Shown piece after piece: positions 54,375 through 63,049 of a stretch of DNA of 64,000 nt. Made by a program: the position numbers and the translations under genes. This DNA comes from Halorussus sp. MSC15.2. Lineage in GTDB: Archaea > Halobacteriota > Halobacteria > Halobacteriales > Haladaptataceae. The stretch covers positions 1,116,001 to 1,180,000 of the forward strand of contig NZ_VSLZ01000001.1 of the NCBI RefSeq assembly GCF_010747475.1, written 5' to 3'. The notes beneath the pieces are model-generated. The model searched no databases and was not told the DNA's origin. It saw only the letters and a list, made by a program, of their open reading frames with translations. How positions within the stretch are numbered: position 1 is the first letter of the stretch; each line of letters starts with the position of its first letter.

Positions 54375-55769
54375 ATGGGAAATAAAACCAATCGACGAAC
54401 GTTCCTGAAAGGTGCTGGCGCGGCGCTCGGTGGACTCGCGTTCACCGCGACGGTCTCGGCGAAATCGGTCGAAGACCGGTACATCGTCGATTTGCGCGAC
54501 ACCGCCGAGGGCGACTTGGAGGGACTCACGGTTGTCCACGATTTGAGTCAAATCGACATCGCGGTCGTCGAAGGCGACGAGAAGGCTCTCCGCGGGATGC
54601 GTCACTCCAAGGACGTGGAGATGCGGTACGAGGTGGACGAGGAGTACGACGAGGAGGACGACGAAGGCGACGGGGACGAGGACGAAGACGGAACCACATC
54701 CCGTCGCGAACTCCAGTGGGACAAACATTCCCAAAACACTGGTGAGGTCCTCGAGGAGACTGCGGGTCAGGGGACCCGCGTGGCGGTCATCGACTCGGGT
54801 GCGATTCCCAACCACCCGGACCTGAGCAGTCCGCTCAACACCGACCTCTCGAAGAACTTCACGGGCGACGGGGGTGACTTCACGCCGTGGTACAACGACC
54901 ACGGCACTCACGTCGCTGGCATCATCGCCGCCGACGGGTCGAACACCGACGGCGTGGTCGGCACCGCACCGGGGACCGAACTGGTGGCGCTCCGCGTGTT
55001 CACCGGCCCGTTCGCGTTCTTCGGCGACATCATCGCGGCGATGACCTACGCCGGCGACATCGAGGCGGACGTGGCTAACCTGAGCCTCGGCGTGTACCCG
55101 CTCCCCGACAACGAGGAGAACCAGACGCTGCGAGACTCCATCGAGCGCGCGACCGACTACGCGGCGTCGCAGGGCACGCTGATGGTCGCGGCCGCGGGCA
55201 ACGACGGGGCCAACCTCGACAATGACGGCGACGTACTCAGCCTCCCGAACGAGGCCGACAACGTGATGAGCGTCAGCGCGACCGGACCTATCGGTTTCCG
55301 CTGGGACGACGGTGCGTCGAGCGAGGAGGACGGAGACGGCGAGGTGGAAGAGCCACTCGAAGACCTGCGGAAACCGACGACGACGCCCGCGTCGTACACG
55401 AACTTCGGGCGCGAGGCTATCGACATCAGCGCGCCCGGTGGAAACTCCGTCCAGAACCCGCCGTCGGACGCAAACTGGCAGTACGACATGGTGTTGAGTA
55501 CCACGGTCACGTGGGACGACGACGACAACATGGTCGCCGACTACGGGTGGAAGGCCGGAACCAGCATGGCGGCACCGCAGGTCTCAGCGGCCGCCGCGCT
55601 CGTCAAGAGCGCCAATCCCGACGCCAAGCCCGGTCAAGTCCGCCGTCACCTCGAAGCGACCGCGGAGGACGTGGACCAACCGAAGTACAGCGGCGAAGGG
55701 CACCTCGACCTCGAAGAGGCGGTCGAGGAGGAGATTGAACACGAAGACGAGGAGGACGAAGACGACTGA
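54375..55769 (+). CDS. Tat-exported S8 family serine protease (subtilase), copy 2
   Basis: A 464-residue paralogue of the upstream gene. Tat leader TNRRTFLKGAGAALGGLAFT; propeptide-like segment with YIVDLRDTAEGDLEGLTVVHDLSQIDIAVVE; then an added very acidic linker (about residues 88-112, mostly Asp and Glu). The catalytic D is in VAVIDSGAIPNHPDL, H in NDHGTHVAGIIAA, S in AGTSMAAPQVSAAAALVK, and oxyanion N in VAAAGNDGAN. A second acidic insert (EEDGDGEVEEPLED) sits near residue 320, and the C-terminus is Asp/Glu-rich. The acidic inserts, absent from copy 1, are where the copies diverged. Confidence 0.94.
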   Translation: MGNKTNRRTFLKGAGAALGGLAFTATVSAKSVEDRYIVDLRDTAEGDLEGLTVVHDLSQIDIAVVEGDEKALRGMRHSKDVEMRYEVDEEYDEEDDEGDGDEDEDGTTSRRELQWDKHSQNTGEVLEETAGQGTRVAVIDSGAIPNHPDLSSPLNTDLSKNFTGDGGDFTPWYNDHGTHVAGIIAADGSNTDGVVGTAPGTELVALRVFTGPFAFFGDIIAAMTYAGDIEADVANLSLGVYPLPDNEENQTLRDSIERATDYAASQGTLMVAAAGNDGANLDNDGDVLSLPNEADNVMSVSATGPIGFRWDDGASSEEDGDGEVEEPLEDLRKPTTTPASYTNFGREAIDISAPGGNSVQNPPSDANWQYDMVLSTTVTWDDDDNMVADYGWKAGTSMAAPQVSAAAALVKSANPDAKPGQVRRHLEATAEDVDQPKYSGEGHLDLEEAVEEEIEHEDEEDEDD

Positions 55770-55826
55770 CCTCCCGAGACCGCCGACGTTCCGAGGGCGC
55801 TCCGCTCGTAGGTTCCGAGGCGCTCT

Positions 55827-56255
55827 TCACGCGATTTGCCACGTCCAGCGCGAGTCGAGATAGTACCGGTACAGTCCGCTGATGAAGATGGCGAACCCGT
55901 TGGCGACGAGGTAGACGAACCCGCCCCAGTTGACGAACGCCCAGAGCAGTGCCAACTGGAGCGGAATCGCGGTCCCGCGGACGACGTTCGTCCGGAGCAG
56001 GCCGACGAGGTAGTCGTATCTGGCGGTGTACTGCGCGTGCTGGAACGTCCACGCGTTGTTCACGAAGAACTGGAGGATAATCGTCATCTCGATGGCCAGC
56101 GTGGCCGCGACCAGATAGTTGAGACTGGCGTACTCGACGAGTAGCCACAGCACTACCGTCTGTACGAGGGCCGCGCTCGCCCCGACGACGACGAACCGAT
56201 ACAGTCGGACGACAGTCGGGTGCTTCGCCACGCTACGGTATCCGGAATCACCCAC
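55827..56255 (-). CDS. GtrA family membrane protein
   Basis: From GTG 56255, 142 residues; the frame stays open to an ATG at 56339 (170 residues), but that extension is basic and not membrane-like. Four helices are visible: LYRFVVVGASAALVQTVVLWLLVE, YLVAATLAIEMTIILQFFVNNAWTF, GTAIPLQLALLWAFVNWG and FVYLVANGFAIFISGLYRYYL. The N-N-A-W-T-F segment and terminal R-Y-x-x-x-S/D-R-x-W-T-W are GtrA hallmarks. GtrA proteins are thought to help move lipid-linked sugars in surface glycan synthesis. It is convergent with the second protease gene. Confidence 0.82.
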   Translation of the reverse strand: MGDSGYRSVAKHPTVVRLYRFVVVGASAALVQTVVLWLLVEYASLNYLVAATLAIEMTIILQFFVNNAWTFQHAQYTARYDYLVGLLRTNVVRGTAIPLQLALLWAFVNWGGFVYLVANGFAIFISGLYRYYLDSRWTWQIA

Positions 56256-56352
56256 GACAGTTACAGGAAGAGTTCGAGGGAGTAGTGCGTTCTGGTTTCG
56301 GCGGTCTGCCTCCCGTGCTCTCTTCGACGCGGCCAGCATCGGTCCATCGACG

Positions 56353-57411
56353 TTACGTCCACGTCTCCCGAATCACGCGGAGCCAGTTGCCCTGCGCGAT
56401 GGACCGAACCTCGTCCTCGCCGAACCCGCGACGCCGAAGCTCCGCAATTACGTCCGGAAGCCCGGTCACGTCGCCGACCGAGTCGATGACGGTCGCGCCG
56501 TCGAAGTCCGACCCGAGCGCCACGTGTTCGACGCCCGCCCTGTCGGCGACGTACTCGACGTGGTCGACGAGCGTCGAAATCGGCGCGTCGGGGTCGCCCG
56601 CTCCGTCGGGCCGGATTTGGCTCGCCGCGAAGGTGATGCCGACGACGCCGCCGGAGTCGGCCACGGCGTCGAGTTGCTCGTCGGTCAGGTTGCGACTCAG
56701 CGGGCAGACGCCGCGGGCCGCGCCGTGGCTCACGACGAGCGGGTCGGTCGTGCGTTCGGCGGCGTCTCGGAAGGTGGCCGCCGTGGTGTGCGCGAGGTCC
56801 ACGAGGACGCCGCGGTCGTTGCAGGCCGCCACGAGGTCCCTACCCGCGTCGGTCAGTCCCGGGCCGGTGTCGGGCGTGCCGGGGTACTCGAACCGGACGC
56901 CGTGTCCGAACTCGTTGGGGCGACTCCACACTAATCCGATGGAGCGAACTCCCGCGGCGTAGAGGAAATCGAGGTTCGACAGGTCCGGCGCGACCGCCGC
57001 CGCGCCTTCGAGGTGGGGAATCGCCGCGAGGGCGTCGGCGTCGGCCATGGTGGCTTCGAGGTCGTCGTACTCGCCGACGACTCGCACCGCGCCGTCCGAC
57101 TCGGCCGCGATGCGGTGGAGGCGCGCCAGCGCGTCGTAGGTGAACGACTTGGCGCGCTCGTGGCCCACGGCGGGCGGCAGGTCCGTCTCGTACCCCTCGT
57201 CGGTCTCGGTGCGCTCGTACTCGTAGCCGTCGTTCGGGACGAACACGGCGAAGAAGCCGCCGCCGAGGTTCCCCTCCCGCGCTCGCGGCAGGTCCACGTG
57301 GCCCGACTCGCTCCGCTCGAAGAACGAGCGGCCGCCGCCGCGTTCCTCCACGTGGAGGTCCAGCAGGGTGTCGTTGTGGCCGTCGAAGACGCGAATACCG
57401 GAGTCGCTCAT
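56353..57411 (-). CDS. membrane (renal) dipeptidase, peptidase family M19
   Basis: A 352-residue zinc dipeptidase. Metal ligands lie in VFDGHNDTLLDLHVE (H-x-D), LVVSHGAARGVCPLSRNLTDEQL (histidine), and HVALGSDFDGA (conserved D). The family region GVLVDLAHTTAATFRDAAE supplies another histidine. The C-terminus VIAELRRRGFGEDEVRSIAQGNWLRVI is typical of M19, where G-N-x-x-R-V ends the barrel. It hydrolyses dipeptides, including D-containing ones in bacterial homologues. No leader, so probably cytosolic. It is divergent from the methylase-like gene. Confidence 0.93.
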   Translation of the reverse strand: MSDSGIRVFDGHNDTLLDLHVEERGGGRSFFERSESGHVDLPRAREGNLGGGFFAVFVPNDGYEYERTETDEGYETDLPPAVGHERAKSFTYDALARLHRIAAESDGAVRVVGEYDDLEATMADADALAAIPHLEGAAAVAPDLSNLDFLYAAGVRSIGLVWSRPNEFGHGVRFEYPGTPDTGPGLTDAGRDLVAACNDRGVLVDLAHTTAATFRDAAERTTDPLVVSHGAARGVCPLSRNLTDEQLDAVADSGGVVGITFAASQIRPDGAGDPDAPISTLVDHVEYVADRAGVEHVALGSDFDGATVIDSVGDVTGLPDVIAELRRRGFGEDEVRSIAQGNWLRVIRETWT

Positions 57412-57497
57412 TGGTGAACGGGAGGTGTGCGGAGGACTGTCAAACTATCGGAGGGAGGGCGACCGCCGTATCGACCGACATCACCCGACCCCGAGAA

Positions 57498-57503
57498 GTT
57501 ATC
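57498..57503 (+). promoter_or_regulatory. TATA-like box of the DNA-methylase-like gene
   Basis: GTTATC is centred about 28 bases before the GTG at 57529. It supports that start over the more upstream open frame. Confidence 0.4.
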
Positions 57504-57528
57504 AGGCACCCGCCAGAAGTTCCCTCTC

Positions 57529-58209
57529 GTGCAGACGTTCCTCACTCTCGAACACGACCGGGAGAGCGATATCCCGGCCGAGTACGACGACGTGCGGACG
57601 CCGGAGGCGTACGTCCGACACTTCCTCCGGGAGTTCTCTGAGCCGGGCGACACCGTCTTCGACCCCTTCGCCGGATTCGGGACCACCCTGACGGTCGCCG
57701 AGGAACTGGGCCGAGTGCCGTACGGCGTCGAGTACGAGGAGGACCGGGTCGAACTCGTCCGCGACCGAATCGACCGCCCCGAGAACGTCCGACGGGCCAG
57801 CGCGCTCGAACTCGACTTCGACCGGTTCCCGGCGTTCGACTGCTGTCTCACCTCGCCGCCGTACATGGAGCGGACGATGACGGTGAACCCCTTCCGGAAC
57901 TACGCGACCGACAGCGAGAGCGACTACGAGGCGTACCTCGCCGACCTGACCGACCTGTTCGCCAGACTGGCCGACCACGCGGCCGCCGACGCTACTGTCC
58001 TCGTGGACGTCTCGAACATGAAGCACGAGGACAGGGTGACGACGCTGGCGTGGGACGTGGCCGATGCCGTGTCCGAGTCGTTGGACTTCGGTGGCGAGGT
58101 GGTCGTCGGGTGGGAGGGCGAGGAGCAGACCGAGCGGGACGGCGGAACCTACGGTTACGGCTATGACCACAGTTACTGTCTGGTGTTCCGGGCGGACGGG
58201 ACCGAGTGA
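57529..58209 (+). CDS. site-specific DNA methyltransferase-like protein (N4/N6 type), orphan
   Basis: 226 residues from GTG 57529 (VQTFLTLEHDRESDIPAEYDDVRTPEAYV). The SAM motif DPFAGFGTTLTVAEELGRVPYGVEYEED (F-x-G-x-G) and the catalytic TSPPYMERTMT (S-P-P-Y) mark an amino-methyltransferase of the DNA N4-cytosine or N6-adenine class. The fold order is motif I before the catalytic motif. Archaeal relatives may instead modify RNA (TRM-G10-like). No restriction endonuclease is adjacent. ATPase and target-recognition regions are not evident. The frame is open upstream, but the promoter spacing favours this GTG. Confidence 0.8.
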   Translation: MQTFLTLEHDRESDIPAEYDDVRTPEAYVRHFLREFSEPGDTVFDPFAGFGTTLTVAEELGRVPYGVEYEEDRVELVRDRIDRPENVRRASALELDFDRFPAFDCCLTSPPYMERTMTVNPFRNYATDSESDYEAYLADLTDLFARLADHAAADATVLVDVSNMKHEDRVTTLAWDVADAVSESLDFGGEVVVGWEGEEQTERDGGTYGYGYDHSYCLVFRADGTE

Positions 58210-58245
58210 GCCGTTCGGACAATTCCGTCCGAGGAAACCGCCGAC

Positions 58246-59616
58246 TCAGAATTCGTACTCGTCTTCGCGGAACTGCACGTACTTGCCCTTCCTGTACTTG
58301 CGCTTGACCGTCTTGTACTTCGTGACGAGTTTCGCGCCCGTCAGGCCCGACGAGAGCTTGTACTTCAGGAGTCCGCCCTCGCCCTCGTCGGCGAGGAGGT
58401 CGCTCGCCATCGAGAACGTCCGGTCCCAGTCGTCGGGGCCGTAGTCGGCCACGATGTCGGCGAAGGTGACGTTCCGGGTTATCTCGTCGCCGATGGCCTC
58501 CTTCCAGCGGTCGTTGTAGCCGTCGAGGCGGCCCTTCCCGGCGAGTTCGCCCGCTATCGCCCCGGTCCGGACCGCGACGTGGTAGCCGCCCTCGTGGAAC
58601 GCCGAGGTGGTCCCCATCGCGCCGCCGACGACGGCGACGTTGGCCGCCGTGGGCGAGTCGATGGGCCGCGTGGAGGAGATGGGGTAGGTCTCGGTCCCGC
58701 CGCTCTTGCCGCGGTCCTCGACCAGCGGGAAGTCGCTCGGGTCGTACTCGTCGCCGTACTCGCGTTCGAGCAGTCGCTCGATGTACTCGGCGGGACGGGG
58801 CAGGGTCTCGTCCTCGGGTCGGAGGAGGTCGTAGGACTCGGGGTCGTCCACGTCGTCGAGGGTCATCCCGATGGGCATCGTGAGACCGACGCGAGCGACC
58901 GTCCCGTCGTTGGGGAACACCCACGGGTAGGCCGTCTCGCCGGGCATCACGCCCCACCAGAACTTGAGCGAACTGTCGTCGAACAGTTCCTCGGGGAACT
59001 CCCGGTACTCCTGATACGCGATGTGGTTGGCGGTGTTCGGGGCCATCACGTCCGAGACCTTGCGGTCGTCGGGCGAGAGTCGGTCCAGCACGCGCATCGT
59101 GACCTGTCGCTGGGGACCGTCGGCCAGCACGAGGTAGTCGGCCTCGATTTCCTCGCCGTCAGAGAGCCTGAGAGTGTGGGTCGGCGACCCCGTGAGGTCG
59201 GTCTCCACGTCGGTGACGCCGACGCCCACGCGGTACTCCGCGCCCGCTCGTTCGGCCCGGTCGCGGAGCCAGTCGTCCATCCGCGGCCGGTCGAAGGTGA
59301 ACCCGAACCCGTCGTAGGAGGACTCGATGCCCGTGTCTTCCATGACGCAGTCCTCGTTCGGACCGAGGAACTCGGTCCGGTCCAACTCCCGGAGGACGAC
59401 GTGGTCGGGAATCTCCTCGAACGGGATGTCCATGATGTCCACCCAGTAGTCGAGCATCCCGGCGGCGTCCGTCGAGTCCGGTCCCAACTCCTCGCGGTCG
59501 GCGCGCGGAACGCCCTTCTCGACGAGGAGCGCGTCGGCCCCCTCTTCGGTGGCCGCCCGCGCGGCGGACGTCCCGGCCGGACCGCCACCGACGATTGCAA
59601 CGTCGACTCGCTTCAT
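58246..59616 (-). CDS. FAD-dependent oxidoreductase of the geranylgeranyl reductase family
   Basis: A 456-residue flavoprotein. N-terminal dinucleotide fold VDVAIVGGGPAGTSAARAATEEGADALLVEKG; then FTFDRPRMDDWLRDRAERAGAEY, DYLVLADGPQRQVTMRVL, the FAD-binding NVAVVGGAMGTTSAFHEGGYHVAVRTG, and a basic C-terminal tail (KTVKRKYRKGKY). Such enzymes include digeranylgeranylglycerophospholipid reductase, which saturates archaeal membrane lipids, and FixC-like electron-transfer dehydrogenases. I cannot tell which applies. It is divergent from an enoyl-CoA hydratase. The ATG at 59616 starts the family N-terminus. Confidence 0.85.
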   Translation of the reverse strand: MKRVDVAIVGGGPAGTSAARAATEEGADALLVEKGVPRADREELGPDSTDAAGMLDYWVDIMDIPFEEIPDHVVLRELDRTEFLGPNEDCVMEDTGIESSYDGFGFTFDRPRMDDWLRDRAERAGAEYRVGVGVTDVETDLTGSPTHTLRLSDGEEIEADYLVLADGPQRQVTMRVLDRLSPDDRKVSDVMAPNTANHIAYQEYREFPEELFDDSSLKFWWGVMPGETAYPWVFPNDGTVARVGLTMPIGMTLDDVDDPESYDLLRPEDETLPRPAEYIERLLEREYGDEYDPSDFPLVEDRGKSGGTETYPISSTRPIDSPTAANVAVVGGAMGTTSAFHEGGYHVAVRTGAIAGELAGKGRLDGYNDRWKEAIGDEITRNVTFADIVADYGPDDWDRTFSMASDLLADEGEGGLLKYKLSSGLTGAKLVTKYKTVKRKYRKGKYVQFREDEYEF

Positions 59617-59822
59617 ACCCCTACGGTTCCGCGCCGGGTATTAAAGAATTGACCTTCCGAGTTCGTGGCAGTACGGCGCGGGATTTTCGCCGAATCCTGT
59701 CGGACGAATATCCGGTTCGGTCCGACGGCCGCCGTCGGCCGCGCTCTCCCGATTCGAACTCGGTGTCGGCGTCCCCTACCGACACGCGGCGATTTATCCG
59801 TTCCGACGACAAATACAGACAC

Positions 59823-60611
59823 ATGAGCGACACTGAACACGTCACCGTCGAGCGAACCGACGGCGTCGCCCGAATCACGCTGGACCGCCCCGAGACTCAC
59901 AACGCTCTCGACGCCGAGGCCGCCGCGGAGTTACAGGCCGCGGTCGAGTCGGTCGCGGACGACCCCGCGGTCCGGTGCATCGTCCTCGCCGGAATCGAGG
60001 GCGCGTTCTGCACCGGCGCGGACCTCTCGGGGATGGACGGGACCCGCGAGGACGCCCGCAGACTCCGGCGCATCGCCACGAGACTCCACGCCGCGGTCGG
60101 CCACCTCGCCGGGGTCCGAAAACCCGTCGTCGCCGGAGTGAACGGCGTGGCCGCGGGCGGCGGGTTGGGTCTCGCGCTCTGCGCCGACATCGTGGTGGCC
60201 AGCGACGACGCCCGGTTCGAGTTCGCCTACCCCCGAATCGGTCTCTCGGGCGACGGGGGTTCGACCTACTTCCTACCCCGACTCGTGGGACTGCGGAAGG
60301 CCAAGGAGATAGCCCTGCTCGACGAACCCATCGCCGCCGACGAGGCGGTCGGGATGGGTCTCGCGACCGAAGCGGTCGCGTCCGACTCCTTCGAGGACCG
60401 ACTCGCGGCGCTCGCGACCGACCTCGCCGACGGCCCGACGAAGGCCTACGGCGCGACCAAGCGCCTGCTGGCCGAGAGCTACGGGCGGCGCTTGCCCGCC
60501 CAGATGGCCGCAGAGAGCGACGCTATCACTCGACTCGCGGCGACGGAGGACTACGCGGCCGGACTCGCGGCGTTCGGTGAGGACGAGGAGGCGACCTTCG
60601 AGGGTCGCTGA
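59823..60611 (+). CDS. enoyl-CoA hydratase/isomerase family protein
   Basis: A 262-residue crotonase-fold enzyme starting MSDTEHVTVERTDGVARITLDRPETHNALDAE. The oxyanion-hole elements are IEGAFCTGADLSGMDG and GVNGVAAGGGLGLALCADIVVASDDARFEFAYPRIGLSGDGGSTYFLPRLVG. The catalytic acid of true hydratases is in the F-E-F-A-Y-P-R-I-G-L segment region; exact chemistry is unclear. It is likely part of fatty-acid or aromatic degradation. No partner genes are directly adjacent. Confidence 0.9.
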   Translation: MSDTEHVTVERTDGVARITLDRPETHNALDAEAAAELQAAVESVADDPAVRCIVLAGIEGAFCTGADLSGMDGTREDARRLRRIATRLHAAVGHLAGVRKPVVAGVNGVAAGGGLGLALCADIVVASDDARFEFAYPRIGLSGDGGSTYFLPRLVGLRKAKEIALLDEPIAADEAVGMGLATEAVASDSFEDRLAALATDLADGPTKAYGATKRLLAESYGRRLPAQMAAESDAITRLAATEDYAAGLAAFGEDEEATFEGR

Positions 60612-60680
60612 CCGAGGTCTCGCGGAGACTACTTTTCGGCCCGACCGGACGAGCTACGCCGCGTCGCCCGGCCGGGCGAC

Positions 60681-62540
60681 TTACTCCGTATCGCCCGACT
60701 CGTGGGGCCGACTGCTCCCGTCGTCGGGGTCGATTTCGAGGTACTTGGCGAACAGGTCCGCCACCCGCGAGTAGGCGTCGAGGACGTTCTCCCGCTTGAG
60801 GAAGCCGTGTGGTTCGTCCTCGTAGGTCTGGAACTCGTAGCGCTTGCCGTGCTTCTCCAACTCCTCGACCAGTTGCTCGGACTGGCTAACGGGGACGCGA
60901 GCGTCCTGCTCGCCGTGGAGAACGAGCAGCGGCGCGTCGATGTCGGGGACCGACCGGACGGGACTCGCCTCGCGGTAGTTGTCGATGTCGGTCGCGGGGA
61001 AGCCCAGTTCGCGCTTCATCAGCCGCCAGCCCACGTCGTCGGTGTCGTCCGAGAACGTCTCGTAGTCGTAGACGCCGTAGAAGGCCGCTCCGGCGTCGAA
61101 GCGGTCGGTCTTCCCCAGCGCGTTGACCGTCATCAGGCCGCCGCCGCTCCCGCCGAAGATGCCCGCGCGGTCGGGGTCCACGGCGTCGTAGGCGTCCGCG
61201 AGCGCGTCCGCCGCGTTCACCACGTCGTCGAGGTCGCCCTCGCCCCACGCGAAGTCGTTGCGGTTCCGGAACTCCCGGCCGAACCCGCTGGACCCGCGGT
61301 AGTTCGGTTCTATCACGGCGAACCCCTGCGCGGCGAAGTACTGGGCGCGGTGGTTGAACTCGTAGCCGTCGAACGCGGTGGGACCGCCGTGGGGGTGGAC
61401 GAGCAGGGGAACCGAGTCGGAGTCGGCCCGTTCGTGGCCTTCCGGGAGGTAGACCATCGCGTGAATCTCGACCCCGTCTGTCGAATCGTAGGTAATCGAC
61501 CCCGGTTCGACGAACCGGTCGTCGAGACCCGCGGGCGGTCGTCCTGTGACGCGCTCGCCGGTCGAGAGGTTGCGGACTTCGGGCGGCGTGGTCGGGTCCG
61601 CGGCGACAGCGAAAACGTCGCCCTCTCGCCACTCGGGGAAGTAGCGGTCGCCGGGAGCGTCGGTCAGGGTCTCGGTCTCGCCCGAGTCGCACGAGACGGT
61701 CCGGACGCTCACGTCGCCCTGCCGCGTCGCCGTGACCGCGAGGGTCTCGCCCGTGGCGTCCCACGAGGGCGCGCCGAAGTCGGTTCCGCGCTCGGCCAGC
61801 AGTCGCTCGGGTTCGGCGCGGTCCGGACCGGTGACGTAGACCGCGTCGAACCCGCTCTCGTCGTGGACGAACGCGACTTCGTCCGAGTCGGGTCGCGGCC
61901 GGGGCGCGTAGGCGTTCACCGAGTCGGCGGCGAAAATCGGTTCGACCGCTCCGTCGCGGGTCACGCGGACGACCTGACTCGCGCGGTCCGACAGGTCGCG
62001 GTGGCGCGTCCGGACGGCGTAGAGCGCGCCGTCGTCGTCCCACCGGGGGTCGGCGTAGAGGAACTCGTCGTCGCGCAGGACCTCGACGCGGCGGCCGTCC
62101 GCGGCGGCGACGGCGAGTGACCCCGGCGACCAGTTGTCGGTCACGAACGCGATTTCGTCGCCGTCGGGCGAGAATCGGGGCTGGGAGTCGAGCGCCTCGT
62201 GGTTCGTGACGCGACGCTTCTCTCCGGTTTCGGGGTCCACGGTCCAGACGGAGAGACCGTCGCCGTCCTCGCCGGCGTAGGCGATAGCGTCGCCCTCGGG
62301 GTGCCAGTCGAACCACCGCGGGTCGAGGTGGGTGTAGCGCTGGGCGAGGACCCCTCTGCTGGTGAGTGTTCTGGTATCGTCGCCGTCTTTCAACAGGAGG
62401 TTCGTCCGATGCTCGCGGCTCTCGGCGTAGACGAGGCGGTCACCGTCGGGTTCCGCGACAACCTGCTCGGCCGTCTCGGCGGTCGCGGCGTCGGCAAGCA
62501 GGTTGTCGGTCGCGGTGTCACGCAGGTCGCGTCGATACAT
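60681..62540 (-). CDS. S9 family peptidase (prolyl oligopeptidase-like)
   Basis: A 619-residue peptidase. Residues 1-360 form WD40-like beta-propeller blades (for example GDAIAYAGEDGDGLSVWTVDPETGEKRRVTNHEALDSQPRFSPDGDEIAFVTDN). The C-terminal alpha/beta hydrolase has LLVHPHGGPTAFDGYEFNHRAQYFAAQGFAVIEPNYRGSSGFGREF, the nucleophile GIFGGSGGGLMTVNAL, aspartate in LLVLHGEQDARVP and histidine in EDEPHGFLKREN. It cleaves peptides after proline or as an acylaminoacyl peptidase. There is no signal peptide; probably cytosolic. Confidence 0.93.
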   Translation of the reverse strand: MYRRDLRDTATDNLLADAATAETAEQVVAEPDGDRLVYAESREHRTNLLLKDGDDTRTLTSRGVLAQRYTHLDPRWFDWHPEGDAIAYAGEDGDGLSVWTVDPETGEKRRVTNHEALDSQPRFSPDGDEIAFVTDNWSPGSLAVAAADGRRVEVLRDDEFLYADPRWDDDGALYAVRTRHRDLSDRASQVVRVTRDGAVEPIFAADSVNAYAPRPRPDSDEVAFVHDESGFDAVYVTGPDRAEPERLLAERGTDFGAPSWDATGETLAVTATRQGDVSVRTVSCDSGETETLTDAPGDRYFPEWREGDVFAVAADPTTPPEVRNLSTGERVTGRPPAGLDDRFVEPGSITYDSTDGVEIHAMVYLPEGHERADSDSVPLLVHPHGGPTAFDGYEFNHRAQYFAAQGFAVIEPNYRGSSGFGREFRNRNDFAWGEGDLDDVVNAADALADAYDAVDPDRAGIFGGSGGGLMTVNALGKTDRFDAGAAFYGVYDYETFSDDTDDVGWRLMKRELGFPATDIDNYREASPVRSVPDIDAPLLVLHGEQDARVPVSQSEQLVEELEKHGKRYEFQTYEDEPHGFLKRENVLDAYSRVADLFAKYLEIDPDDGSSRPHESGDTE

Positions 62541-62650
62541 GGCTGTGGTATGCCGTGACCCGGGTTTATGTTTCAGGGTAGCGGAGAATCGCCCATTTTG
62601 TTCCCTAGGTTTATTGTAGGTAAGTTATATTGTATGGTTGGGTGTTACCT

Positions 62651-62893
62651 ATGAACAAGAAACTGCTCGTCGCGGTTGTCGCACTCGGACTGCTAGTCGG
62701 ACTGACCGGGCAAGTCGGAGCAACGGTATCGACGGACGGCTGTCTCTCCACGGTGGAGGACACCGAACACTGTGGCCACTCGATAGAGTTGGTCTCGAAC
62801 GACCTCGTGAACGAAGAGGGCGACCTGTCGGTCGTCGTGACGGGGGAAGACCAATTCTGCGATGCTGAGAAGATAGGAGGCAACAAGTGTTAG
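62651..62893 (+). CDS. small secreted four-cysteine protein, hypothetical
   Basis: 80 residues: a Sec-type leader KKLLVAVVALGLLVGLTGQVGA (about 3-24), then a mature peptide of about 56 residues with cysteines in DGCLST, EHCGHS, QFCDAE and the final residue (GGNKC). No family recognised. Four cysteines and small size suggest a disulfide-stabilised secreted peptide, perhaps toxin-like, but other roles are open. An AT-rich TTATAT (62625-62630) lies about 23 bases upstream. It stands alone between an S9 peptidase and an amidohydrolase. Confidence 0.65.
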   Translation: MNKKLLVAVVALGLLVGLTGQVGATVSTDGCLSTVEDTEHCGHSIELVSNDLVNEEGDLSVVVTGEDQFCDAEKIGGNKC

Positions 62894-63049
62894 AACAGAG
62901 GCCGGGAACACCCATCCCTGACGTAGCGGGTGGACTGTTCGGTCGTCGGTAGAGGGTGGCGATACCGACGAAACGTCGTCCCCTCCTCCGGTTACCGGAT
63001 GGAGTTTCGAACCGAAACTCTATTACTCACACTTGCTGACCTACGAGTC

